Positions 1 to 7,264 of a DNA stretch of 64,000 bases are shown here, one piece after another; position 1 is the stretch's first letter, and each line of letters begins with the position of its first letter. The position numbers were made by a program, and so were the translations under genes. The DNA lies in contig URPL01000002.1 in assembly GCA_900549725.1 (NCBI GenBank), positions 1 to 64,000 on the forward strand, in the 5' to 3' direction. The DNA comes from an uncultured Eubacteriales bacterium. GTDB taxonomy: Bacteria; Bacillota; Clostridia; Oscillospirales; CAG-272. A model generated the notes under the pieces. That model was not told the origin of the DNA. It made no database searches and worked only from the letters and a program-made list of their open reading frames with translations.

Positions 1-80
1 TTTTTAATGCTGTGTAACGGCGCAAGGCTTTTTCGTGCCTTTTTGTGCCTTCCGCACAGCGGAAAGGAATGGTCATAGCG

Positions 81-1460
81 ATGAAAAAAGTTTTATGTGT
101 TTTGCTGTGCGCGCTTTTGCTTTGTACGCCGCTGTTTGGCTGCCAAAAGAAAGACGATACAAAGCCGGACGATTCCGCTAAGATCGACTACACCGAAAAT
201 GTCCTTGTCAGCCAGAACTTCCATGTCTCTCTCGGCATGGCATATTACTACTTTCAGGGATATTATGCCTCCCTGCAAAGCTACTACGGCGATTATTTCA
301 AGGGCATGACCGGCATTGACCCCGAAAAGAAGCTGAAGGAGCAATCCGTCAGCGATTCGCAGACCGTGTTTGCCTACTTTTTGGAGCAGCTCATCCGCCC
401 GAATCTGAAAAATATGCTCTGCCTCAACGAGGCTGCCCTTGCAGCCGGCTATGAGGTGGAGGATGCAGTGATGGCAAAGGCGAAAGAAGAAGCAAAGACG
501 ACGGATCTTTCCTCTCTGCCGTATCTGACGCAGGACGAGCTTTTGTATTTCACCGAGCTTACTACACGCGCTTCCTATTATCAAATGTATCTGCAGGATC
601 ATTACACCTATACCGACGCCGATTACAGCGCCTATGCCGACGAGCAGGGCGATGCGTTGAAAACCGCGCAGTATACCCGCTATACCATCAAGCTCTCGGA
701 TCTTGACGATGCGGCAAAGGAAACGCTTACCGCAAAGCTGGACGCTCTCAAAGAGCTGCACGGCTATGAAGCCTTTGTCACCGGACTCACCGCTTTGCTG
801 AAAGAACTCTATCCGGTCCTGACCGACGATCAGATCGCGCAAACGCTGGAAAGCAGCACCACCCTTTCCACCGCCGCCTCCTCCGATACCACGCTCAATA
901 CCTGGGCGTTTGAGCAGGGGCGCGCAGCGGGAGATGTGACCTATTATAAGGACAGCGCCGGAACAAGCGCCGTCGTCGGCTGCCTGCTGCGCACGCCGTA
1001 TTATGACGAATCGCTCACGGTCAATGTCCGCCATATCCTGGCGCTCACCGAGCAGCACGAATCTGCCGACGGCGCCCGTGCGCAGGCCCAGCAGTGGTAT
1101 GATGCATGGCTCGCAGGCGAAAAAACCGAGGAATCCTTCGCCGCCATGGCAAAGGAAAAGAGCGAGGACGGCGGCTCCGCCTCCGGAGGCGGCCTCTATC
1201 AGAATGTCACCCCGGGGCAAATGGTGGATGCTTTCAACAACTGGTGCTTTGACGCGGCGCGGCAAAGCGGCGATACCGGCCTTGTGGATACCTCCTACGG
1301 CACGCACATTATGTATTTCTCCTCCTTCGGGCTGCCCCGTTGGAAGGCACAGGCGCGCACGGAGCTGATCGCAAAGGACTATCAAAAAGATCTTGCCGCC
1401 TTTTCCGAGAAGTACGAACTGAAGGAAAACGAAGAGCTTCTGAATAAAATCGATATGTAA
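81..1460 (+). CDS. Lipoprotein peptidylprolyl isomerase, parvulin (PrsA/SurA) type
   Basis: The 459-residue protein is probably an extracytoplasmic foldase anchored to the membrane by lipid. It opens with MKK, a hydrophobic stretch and the lipobox LFGC (lipidated Cys21). A rotamase (PpiC) domain lies at about residues 313-413: it starts with NVRHIL, contains an EDGGS..GGGLY-type segment and ends with GTHIMYF, as in parvulins. The middle is charged and Tyr-rich, with no recognised domain. I chose the ATG at 81 because it lies 13 bases after GGAAAGG and puts MKK at the N-terminus; an in-frame ATG at 69 is too close to that site. A terminator follows directly, so it is probably a single-gene unit. 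Confidence 0.85.
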   Translation: MKKVLCVLLCALLLCTPLFGCQKKDDTKPDDSAKIDYTENVLVSQNFHVSLGMAYYYFQGYYASLQSYYGDYFKGMTGIDPEKKLKEQSVSDSQTVFAYFLEQLIRPNLKNMLCLNEAALAAGYEVEDAVMAKAKEEAKTTDLSSLPYLTQDELLYFTELTTRASYYQMYLQDHYTYTDADYSAYADEQGDALKTAQYTRYTIKLSDLDDAAKETLTAKLDALKELHGYEAFVTGLTALLKELYPVLTDDQIAQTLESSTTLSTAASSDTTLNTWAFEQGRAAGDVTYYKDSAGTSAVVGCLLRTPYYDESLTVNVRHILALTEQHESADGARAQAQQWYDAWLAGEKTEESFAAMAKEKSEDGGSASGGGLYQNVTPGQMVDAFNNWCFDAARQSGDTGLVDTSYGTHIMYFSSFGLPRWKAQARTELIAKDYQKDLAAFSEKYELKENEELLNKIDM

Positions 1461-1466
1461 TCCTGC

Positions 1467-1512
1467 ACGGCAGAGCGTTTTTTCGTCGCTCTGCCGTTGT
1501 TTTTCTGTTTTT
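1467..1512 (+). terminator. Rho-independent terminator after the foldase gene
   Basis: An 11-bp perfect stem (1467-1477 with 1487-1497) lies 6 bases after the stop codon and is followed by T-rich sequence. Confidence 0.85.
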
Positions 1513-1535
1513 TTGCATAAATGTGCAATTTTCTC

Positions 1536-1564
1536 TTGCAATGCCGTGCAAAAGGGCATATAAT
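1536..1564 (+). promoter_or_regulatory. Sigma-A-type promoter of the DUF5058/M20 operon
   Basis: TTGCAA (1536-1541), a 17-base spacer and TATAAT (1559-1564), 41 bases ahead of the next start codon. TGCA-containing repeats (TGTGCAA and CGTGCAA) lie beside the -35 box and could be an operator; this is only inferred. Confidence 0.7.
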
Positions 1565-1605
1565 CAAAGCAAGCATATTATCAAGTTTTTGGGGGCTGAT
1601 TTTTT

Positions 1606-2352
1606 ATGACCGTTTTACAGCAGCTGAATTCCGCGCCGCTGTTTCTCATTTGCGGCGGCATTATTGCCTTTGTTGCGCTGCTATGCGCCGTATTCGCGGT
1701 GCGCGCCTGGCGCGCGGGCAGAGCGCTTGGCATTGACGCGCAAAAAATGAGGCGCGTTGTTCTTTCCAGCGCCTCATTTTTCGTTCTGCCGAGCGTGGGC
1801 ATTCTGCTCGGCGTCATTGCCCTGTCGGGCAGCCTCGGAATCCCGTGGCCCTGGCTGCGTCTTTCCGTCATCGGCGCTTTGCATTATGAAACGCAGGTTG
1901 CCCAGGGTGCGGCGGAGCAGCTCGGTATGCAAACGCTCAGCGCGGCGGAAATGACCCCGCAGCGCTTTGTCACCATTGCGCTTCTGATGAGCTTTTGCAT
2001 TATCTGGGGCATGGTCCTCTCCATTTTCTTCAATAAAAAATACAGCAAAAAGCTCGGCCTCGGCTCAGGCGGGGGCGCCGCCTCTTTCGGCGACACCGCC
2101 ATGACCGCAATGTTTATCGGCCTCTGCTCGGCATATCTTGGGAGCTATCTCGGCGCCTTTGTCAGCAAAAACGGCATTTTCACGTTCTCCGGCTCGTATG
2201 TGCCGATCGTGGTCGCCGCGGTTTCGGGCGCTGTTATGGCGCTTTGCCTGTGGCTCTCGAAAAAGCCCCGCATGGCATGGCTGGACAGCTTTTCCGTTGC
2301 GCTTTCCATGCTTTGCGGCATGGCGTCGGCGGTCGTTTGCAATCTGTTTTGA
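1606..2352 (+). CDS. DUF5058-like integral membrane protein
   Basis: A 248-residue membrane protein with about six hydrophobic segments and no recognised catalytic motif. A short soluble stretch (about residues 95-125) separates an N-terminal pair of helices from the rest, and a Gly/Ser-rich loop (LGSGGGAASFGD) comes just before the later helices. The pattern 'RAGRALGID..KMRRVVLSSASF..LPSVGILLG' resembles the uncharacterised DUF5058 family as I remember it; I could not search for it. It is the first gene of an operon with another membrane protein (15-base gap) and an M20 peptidase, so a role in uptake or export of a peptide-like compound is possible but unproven. Confidence 0.6.
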   Translation: MTVLQQLNSAPLFLICGGIIAFVALLCAVFAVRAWRAGRALGIDAQKMRRVVLSSASFFVLPSVGILLGVIALSGSLGIPWPWLRLSVIGALHYETQVAQGAAEQLGMQTLSAAEMTPQRFVTIALLMSFCIIWGMVLSIFFNKKYSKKLGLGSGGGAASFGDTAMTAMFIGLCSAYLGSYLGAFVSKNGIFTFSGSYVPIVVAAVSGAVMALCLWLSKKPRMAWLDSFSVALSMLCGMASAVVCNLF

Positions 2353-2367
2353 GAAAGGAGCAGCACA

Positions 2368-3081
2368 ATGAACGAACAAGAACAAAACAAGCTGTTTGAA
2401 ACCTATCAGAAAAACACGCATCGTCTTGGGCGTGCGGCAAGCGTGCTCGCGCTGCTGATGCTGCTCGGCGCGCCTTTCCTCATCGGAAAATTCCTCGGCT
2501 CCATGCCCGATCTTTCCGCGGCGGCGCGCGGCTTTTTGGCGGTCGGCGTCATTTGGCTGGTCTCAAGCATTGCCGAATTTTTAGTCTATACCCCCATGCT
2601 CGGCTCGGGCGGCGGATATCTTGCTTTTATCACCGGCAACCTGATCAATATGAAAATTCCCTGCGCCGTCAACGCGCGCGATACCGTCGGTGCAAAAACC
2701 GGCACGCGGGAAAACGAGATCATTTCCACCCTTTCCATTGCAACCTCGTCCTTTGTCACCATCGTTGTTCTCGCGCTCGGCGTCGCGGCGCTCACGCCGC
2801 TGCAGCCTGTTTTGCAAAAGCCGGAGCTTTCCTCAGCTTTTGACAATGTCGTGCCCGCGCTGTTCGGCGCCATGGCATATAAATATTATCGCAGCAACAT
2901 GAAAATCGCCGTTTGGCCGCTGGTGTTCATGAGCGTTCTGTTCATTTTCGTTCCCCCGCTCCTCTCCTCCACCAGCATGATGATTCTGCCATCGGGCGCT
3001 CTTGCCATCGGCGTTAGCTATTTCTTCTGGCGCCGCGGCAAACGGAAAGAATCCCCCTGCGCGCCGAAAAAGGAGGACTGA
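2368..3081 (+). CDS. Integral membrane protein of unknown function, partner of the DUF5058-like protein
   Basis: A 237-residue protein with about five hydrophobic segments, a short charged N-terminus (MNEQEQNKLFETYQK) and a Lys/Arg-rich C-terminal tail. A Gly-rich loop (MLGSGGGYLAFITGN) echoes the Gly-rich loop of the upstream protein, so the two may form one complex or transporter. The start has a good AAAGGAG site. The gene sits 15 bases after its neighbour and 3 bases before the M20 peptidase, so the three are almost certainly transcribed together. I do not recognise the family; no function is claimed. Confidence 0.6.
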   Translation: MNEQEQNKLFETYQKNTHRLGRAASVLALLMLLGAPFLIGKFLGSMPDLSAAARGFLAVGVIWLVSSIAEFLVYTPMLGSGGGYLAFITGNLINMKIPCAVNARDTVGAKTGTRENEIISTLSIATSSFVTIVVLALGVAALTPLQPVLQKPELSSAFDNVVPALFGAMAYKYYRSNMKIAVWPLVFMSVLFIFVPPLLSSTSMMILPSGALAIGVSYFFWRRGKRKESPCAPKKED

Positions 3082-3084
3082 GCA

Positions 3085-4542
3085 ATGCTGCATCTGCTTT
3101 GGCAAATCCCGCTCGGGCTGCTTGTTCTTTTCCTGCTGCTTTTTTTGATTGCCCTTTGCCGCACGCTGCTGCAAAAGCGCCGTGTCAGCGATTATACGCC
3201 GCCCGCGCAGGATGAAGAGGCGGCGCAGCCGCTTGCCGAAAAGCTGAGCGCCATGATCCGCTGCGAAACCGTTTCCGATGCCGCGGACAAAAGCCGCGAA
3301 AAGTTTTATGCATTCCATCGCTGTCTTGCCGAGCTCTTTCCCCTGGTGCATGCGCATCTTGAAAAAACCGAGATTGACGGAAACCTGCTTTTTTATTGGA
3401 AAGGCGAGCGCTCGGATCAGCCGATTTTGCTTATGAGTCATCAGGATGTCGTTCCCGCACAGGGGGATTGGGTGCATCCGCCGTTCTCCGGCGAAATTGA
3501 GGACGGTAAGGTGTACGGGCGCGGCGCCGCAGATACGAAATGCTCCTTAATGGCGCTTTTTGAGGCGGTAGAGCAGCTGCTTGCAAGCGGCTATACCACC
3601 CCGCCGCAGGATGTTTATCTTGCCTCCTCCTGCACGGAGGAATGGGCGGGCGACGGCGCACCGAAGATTGTCAAGGAACTGCAGCGCCGCGGCGTTGAGC
3701 TGTTTTTGGTCTGTGATGAGGGCGGGGCAATCATCACCGAGCCCGTCGGCGGCATTCCGGGCAATTTTGCCATGGTCGGCATTTTCGAAAAAGGAAAGGG
3801 CGATGTTCTCTTCACCGCACACGGGCAGGGCGGCCATGCCAGCGCCCCCGGTAAAAACACCCCCGTTGCGCGCGTTGCCGCGTTTGTCAGCGCCACGGAG
3901 CGCCGCAGCCCCTTCAAAAAAAAGCTTCTGCCGCCCGTTCGTGCGATGTTTTCGCGCCTTGCGCCCTATGCCTCCTTCCCGCTGCGGCTGATTCTTTCGA
4001 ATCTTTGGCTCTTCCGCCCGCTTTTGCTGTGGCTTTTGCCGCGCGTCAGCGCGCAGGGCGCCGCCATGCTGCGCACCACCATCGCCTTTACCACCCTAAG
4101 CGGATCCAAAGCATATAATGTGCTGCCCACCGAGGCAAGCGTCGGCGCAAATATGCGCTTTATCCCGCATCAGGGGCAGGCGCAAAGCCTTGCGCTCATT
4201 CGCAAAAATGCGGAAAAATACGGTCTTACCACCGCCGTTTTGCATGCCAACAACTATACCAAGCCGGTCGAACTTTCCGGGCAGGGATGGAAGATTTTTG
4301 AGGAGGTTGTGAAAAAAACCTTCCCCGGCATCTGCGTGAGCCCCTATGTTATGACCGGCGCGACCGACGCGCAGTTTTACCAGCCTATCTGCAAAAACTG
4401 CATGCGCTTTGCCCCGGTGATCTACGGGCCGGAGCAAATGCGGGGCATGCACGGGCTGAATGAATGCATTGAAGCAAACTGTCTGCCGGGCGCCGTACGC
4501 TTTTATCAAAACCTTATCCGCGCACAGGCACCGCAAAGCTGA
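3085..4542 (+). CDS. M20-family metallopeptidase with an N-terminal membrane anchor
   Basis: A 485-residue M20 (PM20D1/carboxypeptidase-S-like) zinc hydrolase. One transmembrane segment at residues 1-27 probably places the enzyme at the membrane. Metal-ligand motifs are visible: SHQDVVP (His-x-Asp), GRGAADTK (the bridging Asp), CTEEWAGDGA (Glu-Glu with the catalytic base) and an ALxE/MHGLNE segment near the end carrying the last His. The dimerisation insert starts near GQGGHASAPGKNTP. It should hydrolyse N-acyl amino acids or dipeptides, but the substrate cannot be read from sequence. The gene overlaps the ribosome-binding region of the previous gene's end (AAGGAGG) and is last in its operon. 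Confidence 0.85.
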   Translation: MLHLLWQIPLGLLVLFLLLFLIALCRTLLQKRRVSDYTPPAQDEEAAQPLAEKLSAMIRCETVSDAADKSREKFYAFHRCLAELFPLVHAHLEKTEIDGNLLFYWKGERSDQPILLMSHQDVVPAQGDWVHPPFSGEIEDGKVYGRGAADTKCSLMALFEAVEQLLASGYTTPPQDVYLASSCTEEWAGDGAPKIVKELQRRGVELFLVCDEGGAIITEPVGGIPGNFAMVGIFEKGKGDVLFTAHGQGGHASAPGKNTPVARVAAFVSATERRSPFKKKLLPPVRAMFSRLAPYASFPLRLILSNLWLFRPLLLWLLPRVSAQGAAMLRTTIAFTTLSGSKAYNVLPTEASVGANMRFIPHQGQAQSLALIRKNAEKYGLTTAVLHANNYTKPVELSGQGWKIFEEVVKKTFPGICVSPYVMTGATDAQFYQPICKNCMRFAPVIYGPEQMRGMHGLNECIEANCLPGAVRFYQNLIRAQAPQS

Positions 4543-4554
4543 GCCGCCGCATCA

Positions 4555-4586
4555 CAGCCCCCTCCGCACGCGTGCGGAGGGGGCTG
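4555..4586 (+). terminator. Perfect hairpin after the M20 peptidase operon
   Basis: A 16-bp arm inverted repeat (CAGCCCCCTCCGCACG and its complement) with almost no loop, 13 bases after the stop. The T run is short (TATTTGG), so termination may be incomplete. Confidence 0.7.
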
Positions 4587-4684
4587 TATTTGGTCGAATT
4601 GCCCATAAAATGCTTTATCGGAGTAAAGCGATGCATGAAACTTCACAAAATTCATAAAATTGCAAAAAAGTGTGCCCCTTCCCC

Positions 4685-4713
4685 TTGACAAACTCGCATT
4701 CCTGCCGTATAAT
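4685..4713 (+). promoter_or_regulatory. Consensus sigma-A promoter of the liv leader
   Basis: TTGACA (4685-4690), exactly 17 bases, then TATAAT (4708-4713): a perfect consensus. Transcription should start near 4720, giving a leader of about 420 nt before livJ. Confidence 0.9.
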
Positions 4714-4749
4714 AAGTGAAAATTTATGATATTTCAGGAGCCGAAAACA

Positions 4750-5025
4750 ATGTTCGCAGCAGCAAAGCAAATGTCTTATGCGACAACCGATGCAAAAGCA
4801 CCGGCTTGCTCTCGCTGCGCTTTTCGTTTTGAAGCATCCCTCATCGGGCGCATCGCTGTCCTCGCGATGCGCCTTTTTTCTATTCTTGCTTCCCTGGCGC
4901 TGCATGCCCTGGTTGTCGTAATTCGTCTGCCTGTACGAATTATTACGATTGTTGTATCCGCCGTAATTGTAAACGGCAGAAAAGCCTTTCCCGAAAGCAA
5001 AGCAATGGAACCGTGCACGGCATAA
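4750..5025 (+). CDS. Short ORF with a Val/Ile/Leu run; likely leader peptide of the liv operon
   Basis: Ninety-one codons start at ATG 4750, 9 bases after AGGAG, downstream of a consensus promoter. The start could also be ATG 4867, which lacks a clear binding site. The striking part is residues 55-75, LVVVIRLPVRIITIVVSAVIV: 15 of 21 codons are Val, Ile or Leu. The ORF ends 17 bases before the terminator at 5043-5080 and livJ follows. That is the layout of the ilv-type leader peptides of enterobacteria, where shortage of the charged tRNA stalls the ribosome and prevents termination. The first terminator lies inside the ORF. The alternative is a small membrane protein, since the run could also be a transmembrane helix. 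Confidence 0.6.
   Translation: MFAAAKQMSYATTDAKAPACSRCAFRFEASLIGRIAVLAMRLFSILASLALHALVVVIRLPVRIITIVVSAVIVNGRKAFPESKAMEPCTA
4847..4879 (+). terminator. First liv leader terminator (inside the leader ORF)
   Basis: A 10-bp perfect stem, GGCGCATCGC (4847-4856) with GCGATGCGCC (4864-4873), 7-base loop, then six T (4874-4879). Upstream CGATGC (4788-4793) is complementary to GCATCG (4850-4855) in its left arm and could act as an antiterminator. Confidence 0.85.
4919..4942 (+). promoter_or_regulatory. Inverted repeat within the Val/Ile codon run
   Basis: TAATTCGT (4919-4926) pairs with ACGAATTA (4935-4942) across an 8-base loop. In an attenuator this would be the pause-type hairpin formed when no ribosome covers the control codons. 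Confidence 0.5.
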
Positions 5026-5061
5026 CGCCGCCGTAAACCAAGTCGGTCCCGCCGCTTTCGG
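4991..5061 (+). promoter_or_regulatory. Candidate antiterminator pairing of the liv attenuator
   Basis: CCGAAAGC (4991-4998), in the tail of the leader ORF, is fully complementary to GCTTTCGG (5054-5061), which forms the loop and inner stem of the terminator at 5043-5080. A ribosome stalled on the Val/Ile codons (4912-4974) would leave 4991-4998 free to pair and open the terminator. A ribosome reaching the stop at 5023-5025 passes over it. The pairing is seen; the mechanism is inferred. Confidence 0.55.
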
Positions 5062-5080
5062 CAGGACCGATTTTTTATTT
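5043..5080 (+). terminator. Second liv leader terminator, just ahead of livJ
   Basis: TCGGTCC (5043-5049) with GGACCGA (5064-5070), inner GCCG/CGGC, loop CTTT, one mismatch, then T6-A-T3. It stands between the leader ORF stop and livJ, so it must be bypassed for operon expression. Confidence 0.85.
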
Positions 5081-5143
5081 CGTATCTTCTCGGTGTCCTC
5101 ACCGGTTGGATAAATATACAAAAAACAAAAGGAGAAAATTATC

Positions 5144-6271
5144 ATGAAAACCTCAATGAAAATCGTTGCCATGCTCATGGCAGCTATGATGCTCGCATGT
5201 CTCTTCACCGCTTGCGGCAAAGACACAAACAGCGGCGATAAAACCTTCCTGCTCGGCTGCACCGGTCCGCTGACCGGCGACGCCTCCTCTTACGGTATTT
5301 CCGTGAAAAACGGCGCGCAGCTTGCTGTTGACGAAGTCAACGCTGCCGGCGGCGTCAACGGTATCAAGTTCACCTTTGATATGAAAGACGATAAAGCGAC
5401 CGCAGAGGATGCCGCAACCGGCTACGACGCTTTGATGGATGCCGGCATGCAGATTTCTCTTGGCTCCGTGACCTCCGGCTCCTGCGAATCCTTCGCTTCC
5501 AAGAGCGTTGCGGATAACCTGTTCTTCATGACCCCGTCCGCTTCCGCCGCAAATGTCATTGCCAACCGCCCCAATGCGTTCCGCGTCTGCTTCGGCGACC
5601 CGGACCAGGGCACTTTGGCAGCCAAAGAACTTTCTGCAAAATATGAAAAAATCGGCGCGATCTATGACAACAGCGACCCATATTCCAAGGGCATCTTCGA
5701 AGCTTTTGATGCGGAAATGAAGACGCTGAACAAGGAATTTTCCACCCAGACCTTTGACCAGGAAACCAAGAAGGACTTCTCCACTCAGGTCGAAGCGCTC
5801 AAGGATTGTGATGTTATCTTCCTTCCCATCTATTATACCGAGGCGGGCCTGATTGCGAAAACCTGCGCCGCCAAGAGCTGCGATGCTCTTCTGTACGGCT
5901 GTGACGGCCTTGACGGCGTGGTTGATCAGATCGACGACACCGTGACCAACGAGATCAAATACATCACCCCGTTCGATGTCAACAGCAGCGACACAAAGGT
6001 TTCCTCCTTTGTCACGAAATACAAAGAGGCCTTCGGTGCCGCGCCCGACCAGTTTGCTGCCGACGCATACGATGCCGTTTACGCGATTGCCGAAGCGATG
6101 AAGGCTGCCAACATCACTGATGCTTCCATCAGTGCTTCTGATCTTTGCGAAGCGGTCAAGACGGCAATCACCTCCTCTTCCTTCCAGCTGCAGGGTGTCA
6201 CCGGCACCATGACCTGGGATGCCTCCGGCGCCTGCAACAAGGAGCCGCAGGTCGTCGATATCAAAAAATAA
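5144..6271 (+). CDS. livJ: Branched-chain amino acid ABC transporter, substrate-binding lipoprotein
   Basis: A 375-residue periplasmic-binding-type protein (LivJ/LivK, type I fold) tethered by lipid at Cys24 (lipobox FTAC after a hydrophobic signal). The mature part begins with the family pattern 'LLGCTGPLTGDASSYG'. A 'SLGSVTSGSCESFASK..FFMTPSASA' segment carries the Ser/Thr residues that usually bind the amino-acid backbone, and 'GAIYDNSDPYSKGI' is the hinge region. The start at 5144 follows AAAAGGAG. It heads the livJHMGF operon and lies directly downstream of two leader terminators, so its expression is probably attenuated according to branched-chain amino acid supply. Substrate (Leu/Ile/Val) is inferred from family and leader. 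Confidence 0.9.
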   Translation: MKTSMKIVAMLMAAMMLACLFTACGKDTNSGDKTFLLGCTGPLTGDASSYGISVKNGAQLAVDEVNAAGGVNGIKFTFDMKDDKATAEDAATGYDALMDAGMQISLGSVTSGSCESFASKSVADNLFFMTPSASAANVIANRPNAFRVCFGDPDQGTLAAKELSAKYEKIGAIYDNSDPYSKGIFEAFDAEMKTLNKEFSTQTFDQETKKDFSTQVEALKDCDVIFLPIYYTEAGLIAKTCAAKSCDALLYGCDGLDGVVDQIDDTVTNEIKYITPFDVNSSDTKVSSFVTKYKEAFGAAPDQFAADAYDAVYAIAEAMKAANITDASISASDLCEAVKTAITSSSFQLQGVTGTMTWDASGACNKEPQVVDIKK

Positions 6272-6305
6272 GCCCATCAAAGGCTGTAAGATCTGCAAAT
6301 TACGC

Positions 6306-6359
6306 TGCGCCGGCGCGGAAATCTTCCGCGTCGGCATCGCGGCGCATCCCGCTTTTTTT
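6306..6359 (+). promoter_or_regulatory. Intercistronic hairpins between livJ and livH, possible leaky terminator
   Basis: An outer stem TGCGCCG (6306-6312)/CGGCGCA (6340-6346) encloses CGCGGAA/TTCCGCG, and a seven-T run follows at 6353-6359. This arrangement commonly lets the binding-protein gene be expressed above the permease genes. Confidence 0.6.
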
Positions 6360-6397
6360 GACCGTGTTATAATTTGTCCCAAGAAAGGAACAAGGAT

Positions 6398-7261
6398 ATG
6401 AGTATTTTATTGGACGGCCTGAGCCTCGGCGCAATCTATGCGCTGATCGCGCTCGGCTACACCATGGTGTACGGCATCGCAAAGCTTTTAAACTTTGCGC
6501 ACGGCGACATTATCATGGTCGGTGCTTATGCGATTTTATGTATGCTGAATCTGTGCGGCAACGTCTATGTCGCGCTGGTCGCAGCCGTCGTGATTTGCAC
6601 CGTCATGGGCATCGCTGTGGAAAAATTCGCCTATAAACCCCTGCGCGGCGCCTCTCCGCTTGCCGTTCTCATTACGGCAATCGGCGTCAGCTTTCTCCTG
6701 CAAAGCGTCGCACAGCTTGTCTTCGGTGCAAAGTCCCGTCCTGTCTCTCTGCCCTCCTTCGGCACCTTCACCGTCGCCGGTGTCACGGTCAACGCTTCCA
6801 CTCTTATCACCCTTGCCGTCGGCGCCGTGATTATGGCGGCTCTGACGCTCTTTGTCGCAAAGACACGCATCGGACGCGCCATGCAGGCGGTCTCCGAGGA
6901 TCGCGGCGCGGCGCAGCTCATGGGTATTAACGTCAACGCCATCGTCTCCGTCACCTTTGCCATCGGTTCGGCGCTTGCCGCCTTTGCAAGCCTGTTTTAT
7001 CTGTGGCAGATTCCGTCCGTCAGCCCCACGCTCGGCGCAATGCCCGGCATCAAGGCGTTTACCGCGGCAGTCATCGGCGGCATCGGCTCCATTCCCGGCG
7101 CAATGCTGGGTGGTGTGCTGCTCGGTGTGATTGAAAAGATCTGCCAGAGCATCCCGCTGATCAGCCCTTATACCACAGCCATCGAATTTGCCGTGCTCAT
7201 TCTGATCCTGCTCGTCCGCCCGGTCGGGCTGCTCGGCAAGCGCAAGAGAGAGAAGGTGTAA
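6398..7261 (+). CDS. livH: Branched-chain amino acid ABC permease LivH
   Basis: A 287-residue inner-membrane permease with about eight hydrophobic segments. It opens with LLDGLSLGAIYALIALGYTMVYGIAKLLNFAHGD, the LivH hallmark, and ends with the EAA-like loop and 'GGIGSIPGAMLGGVLLGVIE'. The ATG at 6398 follows AAGAAAGG at a proper distance; an in-frame TTG eight codons upstream overlaps that site and is rejected. It pairs with LivM to form the channel that takes the amino acid from LivJ. The stop is 3 bases before livM. Confidence 0.93.
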   Translation: MSILLDGLSLGAIYALIALGYTMVYGIAKLLNFAHGDIIMVGAYAILCMLNLCGNVYVALVAAVVICTVMGIAVEKFAYKPLRGASPLAVLITAIGVSFLLQSVAQLVFGAKSRPVSLPSFGTFTVAGVTVNASTLITLAVGAVIMAALTLFVAKTRIGRAMQAVSEDRGAAQLMGINVNAIVSVTFAIGSALAAFASLFYLWQIPSVSPTLGAMPGIKAFTAAVIGGIGSIPGAMLGGVLLGVIEKICQSIPLISPYTTAIEFAVLILILLVRPVGLLGKRKREKV

Positions 7262-7264
7262 GAC

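Noticed and set aside
4685..4846. T-box or metabolite riboswitch ahead of livJ
   Set aside because: I found no T-box sequence (AGGGTGGNACCGCG-like) and no aptamer core I recognise. The leader ORF explains the terminators better, though a covariance search could change this.
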